Shown here in pieces: positions 17,991 to 26,757 of a stretch of 64,000 nucleotides of DNA. Position 1 is the first letter of the stretch; each line of letters begins with the position of its first letter. The notes beneath the pieces are model-generated. The model had not been told where the DNA came from. It saw only the letters and a list, made by a program, of their open reading frames with translations, and made no database searches. The translations under genes and the position numbers were made by a program. Source of the DNA: Noviluteimonas lactosilytica (lineage in GTDB: Bacteria; Pseudomonadota; Gammaproteobacteria; Xanthomonadales; Xanthomonadaceae); the NCBI RefSeq assembly GCF_020866925.1, contig NZ_JAJGAK010000001.1, positions 1,594,189 to 1,658,188 on the forward strand, written 5' to 3'.

Positions 17991-20768
17991 TCAGTGGGCT
18001 TCGTCCCAGTTCAGACCCTGCCCGGCGTCGACGACCAGCGGCACCCGGAGCTCCGCCGCCGCGGCCATCCGGTCCTTCGCACCGGCCACCAGTTCCTCCA
18101 CGAACGCCTCCTCGACCTCGAACACGAGTTCGTCGTGGACCTGCAGGATCATCAGCGCACGGCCGCCCAGCCCGGCGAGCCAGCGGTCGATCTCGATCAT
18201 CGCCCGCTTCACGATGTCGGCGGCCGTGCCCTGCATCGGCGCGTTGATCGCCGCGCGCTCGGCGCCTGCGCGCAGGCCCTGGTTGCGGGCCTGGATGTTC
18301 TCCAGGTGCAGGCGGCGGCCAAAGACTGTCTCGACGAAGCCGCGCTCGCGCGCTTCCTGGCGCGTGCGTTCCATGAAATCGCGCACGCCCGGGTAGCGCG
18401 AGAAGTACAGCGCGATGTAGTCCTGCGCTTCGCCGCGGCCGATGCCCAGCTGCTTCGCCAGGCCGAACGCGCTCATGCCGTACATCAGGCCGAAGTTAAT
18501 CGCCTTCGCCGCGCGACGCTCGTTGTTGGTGACTTCCTCGATCGTGCGACCGAACACTTCGGCGGCGGTCGCGCGATGGATGTCGTCGCCGCTGGTGAAT
18601 GCGCGCAGCAGGTTCGGATCTTCCGACAGATGCGCCATGATCCGCAGCTCGATCTGCGAGTAGTCGCACGCGACGATGCGGCGGCCTTCCGGCGCGACGA
18701 ACGCGCGACGGATGCGGCGCCCGTCGTCGGTGCGGATCGGGATGTTCTGCAGGTTCGGGTCCGACGAGGCCAGGCGCCCCGTCGCCGCACCGGCCTGGTG
18801 GTAGCTGGTGTGCACGCGGCCGGTGGACGGATTCACCATCTCCGGCAGCTTGTCGGTGTAGGTGCTGCGCAGTTTCGCGAGGCCGCGGTATTCGAGGATG
18901 ACCTTCGGCAACTCGTGGAGGTCGGCGAGCGCTTCGAGCGCTTCTTCGTTGACGCTCGGCTGCCCGGTCGAGGTCTTCACCTGCACCGGCAGCTTGAGTT
19001 CCTCGAACAGCAACTGGCCGACCTGTTTCGGCGAATCGAGGCTGAAGGTGCGGCCCGCGAGATTGGTGGCGAGCTGCTGCGCGTCGAGCATGCGCTTGCC
19101 GAGGTCGGCGGACTGGCGCCGCAGTTCGGCGACATCGACGAGCACGCCGTTGGATTCGATGCGCTCCAGCACCGGCACGAGCGGCATCTCGATGTCGCGG
19201 TACACGGCGTCGAGCGACGGTTCGGCCGCGATCTTCGGGCGCAGCACCGCGTGCAGGCGCAACGTCACGTCCGCGTCTTCGGCGGCGTAGCGCGTCGCGT
19301 CTTCCAGCGACACGTGCGAGAACGGGATCTGCTTCGCGCCCTTGCCCGCGACATCCTCGTAGCGCACGGTGTCGTAGCCGAGGTAACGCTTGGCGAGCGA
19401 ATCCATGTCGTGGCGACTCGCACCGGCGTTGAACACGAAGCTCTCCAGCATCGTGTCCTCCGCGTAACCGCGCACCGCGACGCCATGCGTGCGCAGCACG
19501 TGCAGGTCGTACTTGCCGTGCTGGCCGATCTTCTTCTTCGACGCATCGGTGAACAGCGGGCGCAGCGCGTCGAGCACGTCCTCGCGCTTCAACTGCGCGG
19601 GTGCGCCCGGGTAATCGTGGCCGAACGGGATGTAGCAGCCCGCATGCGCCTGCGTGGCGAGACTCACGCCGACGAGGTTCGCGGTGTGGGCGTCCAGCGA
19701 ATCGGTTTCGACGTCGAAGGCGAAGGCATCGGCGGCCTGGAGTTTCGCGATCCACGCATCGAGCTGTTCGCGCGTGGTGACGGTCTCGTACTCGCCCTTC
19801 TCGCCGAGCCTGGGATCCGGCGCTTCCGCCGACGCAGCCCCCGTGCGCGCCCAGCCCGCTTCGGTGCCGCGCATCGACACCTTGCGTTCGGTCGCGCCCG
19901 GTGCGGGGGTGCCGTCGAGATCGCGCAGCGCCGCGTTGAAGCCGTAGCGCGCGTACAGCGTGCGCAGCGTGTCGACGTCGCGATCGCGCAGGGTCATCGA
20001 CTTCGCAGGCTGATCGAGCGGCACGTCGGTCTTGATCGTCACCAGCTCGCGGTTGAGCGGCAGGCGCGGCAAGGCGGTGCGCAGGTTCTCGCCGATCTTG
20101 CCGCCGATCTTTTCGGCGTTCTCGATCACGCCGTCGAGCGTGCCGTATTCGGCGAGCCACTTCGCGGCGGTCTTGGGCCCGCACTTGTCCACGCCCTTCA
20201 CGTTGTCGATCGCATCGCCCATCAGGGCGAGCATGTCGACGATCTGGTTCGCACGGACGCCGAACTTCGCGATCACGGCTTCGTCGGTGTCGAGCACGCT
20301 GCCGCTCATCGTGTTGACCAGGCGGATCGAACCGCCGTCGTCGAACGGCTGCAGCAGCTGCGCGAAGTCCTTGTCGCCGGTGGAGATGGTGACCTCCGTG
20401 CCTTCACGCGCGGCTTCGAGCGCGAGCGTACCGATCACGTCGTCGGCTTCCACGCCGGCGATGCGCAGCAACGGGAAGCCCAGCGCCTGCACGATGTCGC
20501 ACATCGGCTGCACCTGCGCGCGCAGGTCGTCGGGCAGCGCCGAACGATTGGCCTTGTACTCGGGATACAGGTCGTCGCGGAAAGTTTTTCCCGGTGCGTC
20601 GACCACGAAGACCGCGCAGTCGGGACGCTCGGCGAGCGTCGCCCGGAGCATGTTCACGACGCCGAACAGCGCACCGGTCGGTTCGCCGGCGCTGTTGGTG
20701 AGCGGAGGAAGCGCGTGGAACGCGCGATACAGGTACGAGGACCCGTCGATCAGGACCAATTTTGGCAT
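17991..20768 (-). CDS. polA: DNA polymerase I
   Basis: A 925-residue polymerase for Okazaki-fragment processing and repair. All three domains are present: N-terminal 5'-3' exonuclease (LVLIDGSSYLYRAFHALPPL at the start; AGVEADDVIGTLA), central 3'-5' exonuclease with FDVETDSLDAH intact, and the C-terminal polymerase with ACDYSQIELRIMAHLS, RRAAKAINFGLMYGMSAFGL and LQVHDELVFEV. Proofreading is therefore likely active. The start is ATG 20768, with TAGAAT ending 6 nt upstream and no Shine-Dalgarno. It is divergent from the DUF2782 gene. Confidence 0.98.
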   Translation of the reverse strand: MPKLVLIDGSSYLYRAFHALPPLTNSAGEPTGALFGVVNMLRATLAERPDCAVFVVDAPGKTFRDDLYPEYKANRSALPDDLRAQVQPMCDIVQALGFPLLRIAGVEADDVIGTLALEAAREGTEVTISTGDKDFAQLLQPFDDGGSIRLVNTMSGSVLDTDEAVIAKFGVRANQIVDMLALMGDAIDNVKGVDKCGPKTAAKWLAEYGTLDGVIENAEKIGGKIGENLRTALPRLPLNRELVTIKTDVPLDQPAKSMTLRDRDVDTLRTLYARYGFNAALRDLDGTPAPGATERKVSMRGTEAGWARTGAASAEAPDPRLGEKGEYETVTTREQLDAWIAKLQAADAFAFDVETDSLDAHTANLVGVSLATQAHAGCYIPFGHDYPGAPAQLKREDVLDALRPLFTDASKKKIGQHGKYDLHVLRTHGVAVRGYAEDTMLESFVFNAGASRHDMDSLAKRYLGYDTVRYEDVAGKGAKQIPFSHVSLEDATRYAAEDADVTLRLHAVLRPKIAAEPSLDAVYRDIEMPLVPVLERIESNGVLVDVAELRRQSADLGKRMLDAQQLATNLAGRTFSLDSPKQVGQLLFEELKLPVQVKTSTGQPSVNEEALEALADLHELPKVILEYRGLAKLRSTYTDKLPEMVNPSTGRVHTSYHQAGAATGRLASSDPNLQNIPIRTDDGRRIRRAFVAPEGRRIVACDYSQIELRIMAHLSEDPNLLRAFTSGDDIHRATAAEVFGRTIEEVTNNERRAAKAINFGLMYGMSAFGLAKQLGIGRGEAQDYIALYFSRYPGVRDFMERTRQEARERGFVETVFGRRLHLENIQARNQGLRAGAERAAINAPMQGTAADIVKRAMIEIDRWLAGLGGRALMILQVHDELVFEVEEAFVEELVAGAKDRMAAAAELRVPLVVDAGQGLNWDEAH

Positions 20769-20774
20769 CCGGGG

Positions 20775-20780
20775 ATTCTA
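20775..20780 (-). promoter_or_regulatory. Putative -10 element for leaderless polA mRNA
   Basis: TAGAAT on the minus strand ends 6 nt before the polA ATG (TAGAAT-CCCCGG-ATG); no Shine-Dalgarno. Confidence 0.5.
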
Positions 20781-20862
20781 CGGCCCGTCCGACGAACCGA
20801 CACGGCGCCGACACCGGCCGGGCGTAAGCTCGAGTTCCGTTCGGCGGAGAAGGAGGACTGCC

Positions 20863-21180
20863 ATGACCCAGGTTTCCCTCGTACGCGCGCTGGCCGCGGC
20901 CGCCTTCACGGCGTTGCTGGCGGCGGGCTGCGCCACCACCGCCGACGACCCGTCGCAGCCGCCGCCGATCCCCGAAGGGGCCCAGCAGGCCACGCGCACC
21001 CACGCCAACGGCGATGTCATCACCGAGTACCGCGTCGGCGGTTCGCTCGCGATGGTGCGCGTGGTGCCGAAGAACGGGCCGACGTACTACGTGACCGACA
21101 CCGACGGCGATGGCCACGTGGATCGCAACAGCGACGGCACGCGCAACGTGCCCGTCTATTTCAAGCTCTATGGCTGGTAA
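20863..21180 (+). CDS. DUF2782-family lipoprotein
   Basis: A 105-residue protein starting at ATG 20863 behind AAGGAGG. The signal peptide ends in a lipobox LAAGC (Cys about residue 24). The mature part (HANGDVITEYRVGGSLAMVRVVPKNGPTYY, then DTDGDGHVDRN) is the DUF2782 pattern; this small family is frequently divergent from polA in gammaproteobacteria. Function unknown. The acidic DTDGDGH repeat could bind calcium, which is only inference. Confidence 0.85.
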   Translation: MTQVSLVRALAAAAFTALLAAGCATTADDPSQPPPIPEGAQQATRTHANGDVITEYRVGGSLAMVRVVPKNGPTYYVTDTDGDGHVDRNSDGTRNVPVYFKLYGW

Positions 21181-21192
21181 GCGGAGGACGCG

Positions 21193-21390
21193 ATGACCAA
21201 GCTCGACAAGCCCATGCGACGCGAACTGCAGATCGGCGATCAGCTCTACACACTGACGATCGCGCCGGAAGGACTGAAGCTGGTCGAGAAGGGCAGGCGC
21301 AAGGGCATCGAACTCGCGTGGTCGGCGCTGGTGAACGGCGACGCGGCCCTGGCGAGCGCGTTGCAGGCCGCGGTCGCCGACGCGCAGTAA
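21193..21390 (+). CDS. Small conserved-looking protein, unknown
   Basis: A 65-residue soluble protein starting at ATG 21193 after GGAGG and 12 bp downstream of the DUF2782 gene, so probably in its operon. Sequence features: basic N terminus (MTKLDKPMRRELQIGDQLY), TIAPEGLKLVEKGRRKGIEL in the middle, alanine-rich C terminus. No signal peptide or membrane helix. I do not recognise the family; the strong ribosome-binding site and coding-like composition support a real gene. Confidence 0.7.
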   Translation: MTKLDKPMRRELQIGDQLYTLTIAPEGLKLVEKGRRKGIELAWSALVNGDAALASALQAAVADAQ

Positions 21391-21401
21391 GCGGCGTCGC
21401 G

Positions 21402-21425
21402 TCACGCCGGCTCAGGCCGGCGTGA
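21402..21425. terminator. Hairpin between convergent transcription units
   Basis: A perfect 10-bp stem (TCACGCCGGC / GCCGGCGTGA) with a TCAG loop overlaps the uvrD stop codon. It has no T-run, so termination in either direction is only possible, not shown. Confidence 0.4.
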
Positions 21426-23589
21426 GGTTCGCGAATCCCAGCACGAGGATCTTCATCCCCACGTCCTCGAAGTTGACGTGCACCTGCGTGTGCGCGCCGC
21501 TGCCTTCGTAGCCGATCACGACGCCCGTGCCGAACGTGCCGTGGCGCACGACCGAGCCGAGCTTGAACGGTGGCGGGCTGGCCACCGCCGCCACGGCCGT
21601 TTCGCGACGTCCCTGCGCCATGTACGGGCGCGAGACCTGCACTTTCGGCCGCACTTCGTTGATCAGCGCCGCGGGAATCTCGCGCAGGAAGCGCGAAGGA
21701 ATGCCGTACATGTCGGAGCCGTGGATGCGGCGCGCTTCGGCATACGACAGCACGAGTTTCTCGCGCGCACGCGTGATGCCGACATACGCCAGGCGACGCT
21801 CTTCTTCCATGCGCCCCGGTTCTTCCGACGACCTGGTGTTCGGGAACAGGCCCTCTTCCAGGCCCGCGAGGAACACCAGAGGGAACTCAAGGCCCTTCGC
21901 GCTGTGCAGCGTCATCAGCTGCACGCCATCCTCGCCCGACTGCGCCTGGCCCTCGCCCGCTTCGAGCGCGGCGTAACTCAGGAACGCGACGAGTTCGCTC
22001 AACGCCGCCGACTCCTCGTCGTCGCCGTGCTCGAAGCGCGAGGCGACCGACACGAGTTCGTCGAGGTTGTCGGTGCGCGAATCGAGCTGGCCCTTCGATT
22101 CGTTCGCGTAGTGTTCGCGCAGGCCGCTGCGCTGGAGCACGTGGTCGATCTTTTCCTGCAGCGGCAGCGCGTCGGTCTCGACCTGCAGGCCTTCGACCAG
22201 CAACACGAAGCCGGCGAGTGCGTTGCGCGAACGCGCGGCGAGCACGTTGCCTTCGCTCGTGCGCTTCGCCGCGTCCCACAGCGGAATGCCGTCGGCGCGC
22301 GCGACGCGGCGCACTTCGTCCAGCGTGCGCTCGCCGATGCCGCGCGCCGGCGTGTTGACCGCGCGCTCGAACGCCGCGTCGTCGGCGCGATTGGCCACCA
22401 GCCGCAGGTACGCGAGCGTGTCCTTGATTTCCGCGCGTTCGAAGAAGCGCATGCCGCCGTACACGCGATACGGGATCTGTTCGGCGAGCAGCGATTCTTC
22501 GAAGGCGCGCGACTGCGCGTTGCTGCGATACAGGATCGCGCATTCCCCGTGGCTGCCGCCGTCGCGCACCCACTGGCGGATGCGTTCGATCACGAAGCGC
22601 GATTCGTCGATCTCGTTGAACGCCGAATACAGGTCGATCGGATCGCCCGCGCCCGCATCGGTCCACAACTGCTTGCCGAGGCGATCGGGGTTGTGCGTGA
22701 TCACCGCGTTGGCGGCATCCAGGATCGTCGAGGTCGAGCGGTAGTTCTGTTCCAGGCGCAACGTGGTCGCGCCCGGGTAGTCGCGCAGGAAGCGCTGCAC
22801 GTTCTCGACCTTCGCGCCGCGCCAGCCGTAGATCGCCTGGTCGTCGTCGCCGACCACGAACACGCGCCCGGTGTCGCCCGCGAGCAGGCGCACGAAGCCG
22901 TACTGGATCGCGTTGGTGTCCTGGAATTCGTCGACCAGCAGGTCGCGGAAGCGATGGCGGTAGTGCGCGAGCAGGCCCGCGTTGTCGCGCAGCAGTTCGT
23001 GCGCGCGCAGCAGCAGCTCGGCGAAATCGACCAGGCCCGCGCGATCGCAGCGCTCCTGGTAGGCCTCGTACGCGCGCCGCATCGTGTCCATGAACCAGTC
23101 GCTGCCCGGCTGGATGTGCTGCGGGCGGCGGCCTTCGTCCTTCTGCGCGTTGATCCACCACATGATCTGGCGCGGCGGGAAACGCGTGTCGTCGAGTTCG
23201 AGTTGCTGCACGACGCGCTTGACCAGGCGCAGCTGGTCGTCGGAATCGAGGACCTGGAACCCTTCCGGCAGCCTGGCGTCCTGGTAGTGCAGGCGCAGCA
23301 GGCGATGCGCGAGGCCGTGGAAGGTGCCGATCCACATGCCGCGCGAACCGTGGCGCAGCAGGTGTTCGGCGCGATGCCGCAATTCGCCCGCGGCCTTGTT
23401 GGTGAAGGTGACCGCGAGGATGCCGTGCGCCGGCACCCCCATCACTTCGTTGAGCCACGCGATGCGGTGCATCAGCACGCGGGTCTTGCCGCTGCCGGCG
23501 CCCGCGAGCACGAGGTAGTGCCCGGCGGGCGCAGCGACGGCTTCGCGCTGCGCCGGATTCAGCGCATCAAGCAAATGAGAGACATCCAT
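21412..23589 (-). CDS. uvrD: DNA helicase II (UvrD)
   Basis: A 725-residue superfamily 1 helicase for nucleotide-excision and mismatch repair. Motifs in order: Q-motif LNPAQREAV, Walker A AGAGSGKT, Walker B LLVDEFQDTN, GDDDQAIYGWRGA, LEQNYRST, MTLHSAKGLEF, and VGITRAREKLVLSYA. The C-terminal tudor-like end (GSVVRHGTFGTGVVIGYEG) is the usual UvrD extension. The start is ATG 23589, with TAAAAT ending 6 nt upstream and no Shine-Dalgarno. Confidence 0.95.
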   Translation of the reverse strand: MDVSHLLDALNPAQREAVAAPAGHYLVLAGAGSGKTRVLMHRIAWLNEVMGVPAHGILAVTFTNKAAGELRHRAEHLLRHGSRGMWIGTFHGLAHRLLRLHYQDARLPEGFQVLDSDDQLRLVKRVVQQLELDDTRFPPRQIMWWINAQKDEGRRPQHIQPGSDWFMDTMRRAYEAYQERCDRAGLVDFAELLLRAHELLRDNAGLLAHYRHRFRDLLVDEFQDTNAIQYGFVRLLAGDTGRVFVVGDDDQAIYGWRGAKVENVQRFLRDYPGATTLRLEQNYRSTSTILDAANAVITHNPDRLGKQLWTDAGAGDPIDLYSAFNEIDESRFVIERIRQWVRDGGSHGECAILYRSNAQSRAFEESLLAEQIPYRVYGGMRFFERAEIKDTLAYLRLVANRADDAAFERAVNTPARGIGERTLDEVRRVARADGIPLWDAAKRTSEGNVLAARSRNALAGFVLLVEGLQVETDALPLQEKIDHVLQRSGLREHYANESKGQLDSRTDNLDELVSVASRFEHGDDEESAALSELVAFLSYAALEAGEGQAQSGEDGVQLMTLHSAKGLEFPLVFLAGLEEGLFPNTRSSEEPGRMEEERRLAYVGITRAREKLVLSYAEARRIHGSDMYGIPSRFLREIPAALINEVRPKVQVSRPYMAQGRRETAVAAVASPPPFKLGSVVRHGTFGTGVVIGYEGSGAHTQVHVNFEDVGMKILVLGFANLTPA

Positions 23590-23595
23590 CCCGGC

Positions 23596-23601
23596 ATTTT
23601 A
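23596..23601 (-). promoter_or_regulatory. Putative -10 element for leaderless uvrD mRNA
   Basis: TAAAAT-GCCGGG-ATG on the minus strand: the hexamer ends 6 nt before the uvrD start and no Shine-Dalgarno is present. Confidence 0.5.
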
Positions 23602-23623
23602 CGTGCCGGGCGTCGTGGACGCT

Positions 23624-24280
23624 TCAGTGCGCGTGTGCGTGTTCGCGCTCGCGCTTCGCGGCGCCGCCGGTCATGAGCTTGTCGGTCCACGCGATGCCCA
23701 GCGCCGACAGGATGAACACGCTGTGGATCACCGTCTGCCAGAGCACGCCATGCATCGTGACGTTGGTGCAGGCCTTGAGGCCGAGGTTCTGGGCGATGTA
23801 GGGCTTCATCGCCTCCATCGCGGCCAGGCCTTCGGGCGTGCTGCACAGGGGCAGGCCGTTGACCATACCGACCTCGATGAACGTCTTGAGCAGGTGGATC
23901 GAGGAGATGCCGATGATCGCCATCGCCAGCTTCACCTTCAGCACGCTGGCGTTGACGTGGCTCAACCACTCCGGCTGGTCCGGGTGGCCTTCCAGGCGCA
24001 GGCGCGAGACGAAGGTTTCGTAACCGCCGACGATCACCATCACCAGCAGGTTGCTGATCATCACCACGTCGATCAGGCCGAGCACGATCAGCATGATCTG
24101 CTGTTCGCCCAGGTGCGGCGTCTCGGTGATGAGGTGGACCAGCTCCTTGACGAACAGGTAGACGTACACGCCCTGCGCGACGATCAACCCGAGGTAGAGC
24201 GGGAGCTGCAGCCAGCGCGAGGAAAAGATCAGCGCGGGAAGGGGATTGAGGCGGCCGTTCTTCGGGGCGACGTCGGACAT
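23624..24280 (-). CDS. YqhA/UPF0114-family inner-membrane protein
   Basis: A 218-residue protein starting at ATG 24280. Four hydrophobic helices are visible (about 23-45, 65-90, 115-135 and 180-200), with [18 protein letters not shown] near the N terminus and [17 protein letters not shown] in the connecting loop; these are hallmarks of the TIGR00645/UPF0114 family. The C terminus is His/Lys/Arg-rich. Function is unknown. The frame continues upstream antisense to bphP but is not coding there. Confidence 0.87.
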   Translation of the reverse strand: MSDVAPKNGRLNPLPALIFSSRWLQLPLYLGLIVAQGVYVYLFVKELVHLITETPHLGEQQIMLIVLGLIDVVMISNLLVMVIVGGYETFVSRLRLEGHPDQPEWLSHVNASVLKVKLAMAIIGISSIHLLKTFIEVGMVNGLPLCSTPEGLAAMEAMKPYIAQNLGLKACTNVTMHGVLWQTVIHSVFILSALGIAWTDKLMTGGAAKREREHAHAH

Positions 24281-24305
24281 TCGGAGGTCTTGTGCAGGCA
24301 ACGAG

Positions 24306-24327
24306 GCCGTCGAGTCTACTCGACGGC
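24306..24327. repeat. 22-bp inverted repeat between bphP and the YqhA gene
   Basis: GCCGTCGAGT-CT-ACTCGACGGC is a perfect inverted repeat in the 68-bp gap. As RNA it could form an 8-bp hairpin with a 6-nt loop after bphP, but there is no T-run. It also contains a -10-like TAGACT for the YqhA gene. Confidence 0.5.
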
Positions 24328-24348
24328 GGCGCCCGTTCGGCGCGGCGC

Positions 24349-26070
24349 CTACTCGATTGCGCTTCCGTGCATCAGCTGGCGCAGTTCGGCCTCGAGTTCG
24401 GCGATGCGTGCGCCGATGCGCGCGGTCTCTTCGTCCTCGAGGTGGCCGAGGCCGTCGAGCAGCGCGCCGAGCTGGTCCAGCCGCGACTTCTGCTCGGCGA
24501 TCACGTGGCGGCGGCGGAACATGCGCATGTCGCGCACGTTGACGGCGTCGTCGGGCAGCGGTTGCCACGGGCGTTCCTGCAACAGCCAGCGCAGGCGTTC
24601 GGCGGCGCTGCGATCGGCGTCGCTCCACGGCATCGCGTGGCCGCGCACCGTTTCGCGCCAGCTCGCAAAGCTCTTGCGCGGCGCGATGCGCACGCCGTCG
24701 TCGGTCGACACCATGGGCTTGCGCGGATCGCCCGCCCACACCACGTCCTCGACCTGCTCGGCGCGGAAGAACAGCAGCCAGTCGTCGCGGCGACCGAACG
24801 GGATCGCGAGCACGCCGGCGAGGCCGTCGTTGGCGTTCGGAATGGCCCAGGTCGCGGCGATGTTGGTCGCGGGCAAGCGTTCGACGCCATGCCTGCGCGC
24901 CCATTGCAGCGCGTTCGACAAGCCTTCGAGCGTCGGCGTGCGGCCGTGCGTGGTCCATTGGCCATCGCTGCGCAGGGCGATGCCGTCGCAGGGCAGCATC
25001 GCGTCGAGGATGTCCATCGTCTCGCCGAGCGCGGTCGCGATGTGTTCCTGGCCCGTCAGGCGCAGCGCGAGGCGCTCGCGGGCGTCGCGGGCGCGGTCGT
25101 CCTGCAGTGCGGAGATCGTCTGCTCGGCCGCGGCGACGCGCATCGACACGAACAGGCTGAACATGTCCGCGGCCGCGCGCACCGACGGCGGCACCAGGCG
25201 CGGTTCGCGGTGGTGGCACGCGATCAGGCCCCATAGCCGCCCGTTGCCGACGATCGAGATCGACATCGATGCCCCGACGCCCATGTTCTTCAGGTATTCG
25301 ATGTGCACCGGCGACACGCTGCGCAGCATGTGCTGGCTGAGATCGAGCGGCGCCCCGCCGGCGTCGACGCCCGGCAGGATCGGCACCGGCGTGTACATGA
25401 CATCGGGGATCACGCGGATGCGATTGCGCACGTACAGGGCGCGCGCCTGCGCGGGAATGTCGGACGCGGGATAGCGCAGGCCGAGGAACGGTTCCATGTC
25501 GTCGGCGCGCGCTTCGGCGATCACTTCGCCCGCGTCGTCGTGGCGGAAGCGATAGATCATCACGCGGTCGTAGCCGGTGAGCGCGCGGATTTCCTCCGCG
25601 GTGCGCTGGTGGAAGCCGCGCATGTCGATCGCCCCGCTGACGCGCGCGATCATGCGCTGCGCGACGACGGTCGGCGTCTGCCGCGCGGGCAGGCCATCGC
25701 GCGGTTCCAGTTCGATGTGGACCAGCCCGTCGGCGACGTGCACGACGAAATCGCACAGGTGCGCCATCGCCCCGATGTTGCCGATCGCCGCGCGCTGCGG
25801 CGGCGCGCCCGGTTCGAGCATGTCGATCACTTCGAGCAACGGCGTCAGGACTTCGTCGGCGACGTGCTCGCGCAGGCTGTGGCCGATGACCGCTTCGGGC
25901 GCCATGTCGAGCAGCGCGGCGACGTTGGCCGACGCGTGCTGCACCGTCCAGTCGGGCAGCGAACAACTCAGGAGGTAGCCGTGCGGCTGGATCGCGCCGC
26001 TGAGATGGATCGGTTCGCGCGCGCAATCGGCGTCGGCGACGGACGCAGGCGTTGGCGTCGTGGGGTCCAT
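24349..26070 (-). CDS. bphP: Bacteriophytochrome photosensor (PAS-GAF-PHY) without output domain
   Basis: A 573-residue red/far-red photoreceptor. Cys16, in the N-terminal [19 protein letters not shown] segment, is at the biliverdin-attachment position of bacteriophytochromes. PAS spans about 20-120, and GAF about 135-315 with PASDIP at 201-206 and [12 protein letters not shown] at 253-264. PHY spans about 325-500 and includes the tongue motif PRKSF at 464-468. After PHY only about 75 residues remain, ending in a probable coiled coil ([19 protein letters not shown] and following). There is no histidine kinase, PAS9 or GGDEF module. The start is ATG 26070, 13 bp after the stop of bphO, so chromophore synthesis and apoprotein are co-transcribed. 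Confidence 0.93.
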   Translation of the reverse strand: MDPTTPTPASVADADCAREPIHLSGAIQPHGYLLSCSLPDWTVQHASANVAALLDMAPEAVIGHSLREHVADEVLTPLLEVIDMLEPGAPPQRAAIGNIGAMAHLCDFVVHVADGLVHIELEPRDGLPARQTPTVVAQRMIARVSGAIDMRGFHQRTAEEIRALTGYDRVMIYRFRHDDAGEVIAEARADDMEPFLGLRYPASDIPAQARALYVRNRIRVIPDVMYTPVPILPGVDAGGAPLDLSQHMLRSVSPVHIEYLKNMGVGASMSISIVGNGRLWGLIACHHREPRLVPPSVRAAADMFSLFVSMRVAAAEQTISALQDDRARDARERLALRLTGQEHIATALGETMDILDAMLPCDGIALRSDGQWTTHGRTPTLEGLSNALQWARRHGVERLPATNIAATWAIPNANDGLAGVLAIPFGRRDDWLLFFRAEQVEDVVWAGDPRKPMVSTDDGVRIAPRKSFASWRETVRGHAMPWSDADRSAAERLRWLLQERPWQPLPDDAVNVRDMRMFRRRHVIAEQKSRLDQLGALLDGLGHLEDEETARIGARIAELEAELRQLMHGSAIE

Positions 26071-26083
26071 GCGTTGGCGTTCC

Positions 26084-26674
26084 TCAGGTAAGCGGCGTGC
26101 AGGCGAGCTCGGCGCGGTGGAATTCGTGTTCGGCCGACGCGAAGGCGCGCGCGGCGGATTCGAGCATGCTGCGTTCGCCGGCGCCGTCGAAATCGGCGCG
26201 CTCGAGCGCGGCGACGAAGGCGCGCCAGCGCTTGCCTGCGCCAAGTCCGCCGTGGCGGAACAGGAAGGTCGCGCCGGTGCCCGGTCCGTGGCCGAGCGCT
26301 TGCGCATCGCCCACGAGCTGGGTGGCGCCGAGCGCGGAGCCTTCGATCACGTACAGCAGCCCCGCGGCGTCGGCGTCGCTGTCGATCGCGATGCGCGGGC
26401 TTTCCGGCAACGCATCGAGCGAAAGGACGGCGAGGTCTTCCACCAGCCAGGACGCACGCGCCGGGTCGCGCCATGCGCCCCACGTTGGGCCGAGCTTCGC
26501 ATCGGCGAGCGCGCGTTCGGCATTGGCCACGAACGCATGCATCCCGAGCAGGTAGGTGCGGTAATGCACGGTGTTGCGAATCCCGAGCGCGAAGCGCGCG
26601 TCGAGCCGCACGTGCGCGGAGCCGGTGGCTCCGCGCAGGCGATCGCGATATCCGTTGTCGGCTGCGGCGGTCAT
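26084..26674 (-). CDS. bphO: Biliverdin-producing heme oxygenase (BphO)
   Basis: A 196-residue heme oxygenase that opens heme to biliverdin IXalpha, the chromophore of the neighbouring bacteriophytochrome. The proximal heme ligand is His21 in ATGSAHVRLDARF, and the distal-helix signature is YVIEGSALGATQL. The start is ATG 26674, with AAGG about 9 nt upstream. It forms the first gene of a bphO-bphP pair. Confidence 0.93.
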   Translation of the reverse strand: MTAAADNGYRDRLRGATGSAHVRLDARFALGIRNTVHYRTYLLGMHAFVANAERALADAKLGPTWGAWRDPARASWLVEDLAVLSLDALPESPRIAIDSDADAAGLLYVIEGSALGATQLVGDAQALGHGPGTGATFLFRHGGLGAGKRWRAFVAALERADFDGAGERSMLESAARAFASAEHEFHRAELACTPLT

Positions 26675-26757
26675 CGAAGGCACCTTACACGATGCCTTCG
26701 ACGCCACCTTCACCGCGCTGCACGGCTACTGACTGATGAATTTCAGCGCGGCCAGCT

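Noticed and set aside
17901-21425. 1174-codon open frame opposite polA
   Set aside because: Shadow of polA: composition is low-complexity Arg/Ala/Val and it also spans the sRNA and DUF2782 regions in a way no gene would.
24281-24349. Remnant of a histidine kinase domain after bphP
   Set aside because: Only 68 bp separate bphP from the next gene and they hold an inverted repeat, not kinase-like sequence in any frame.
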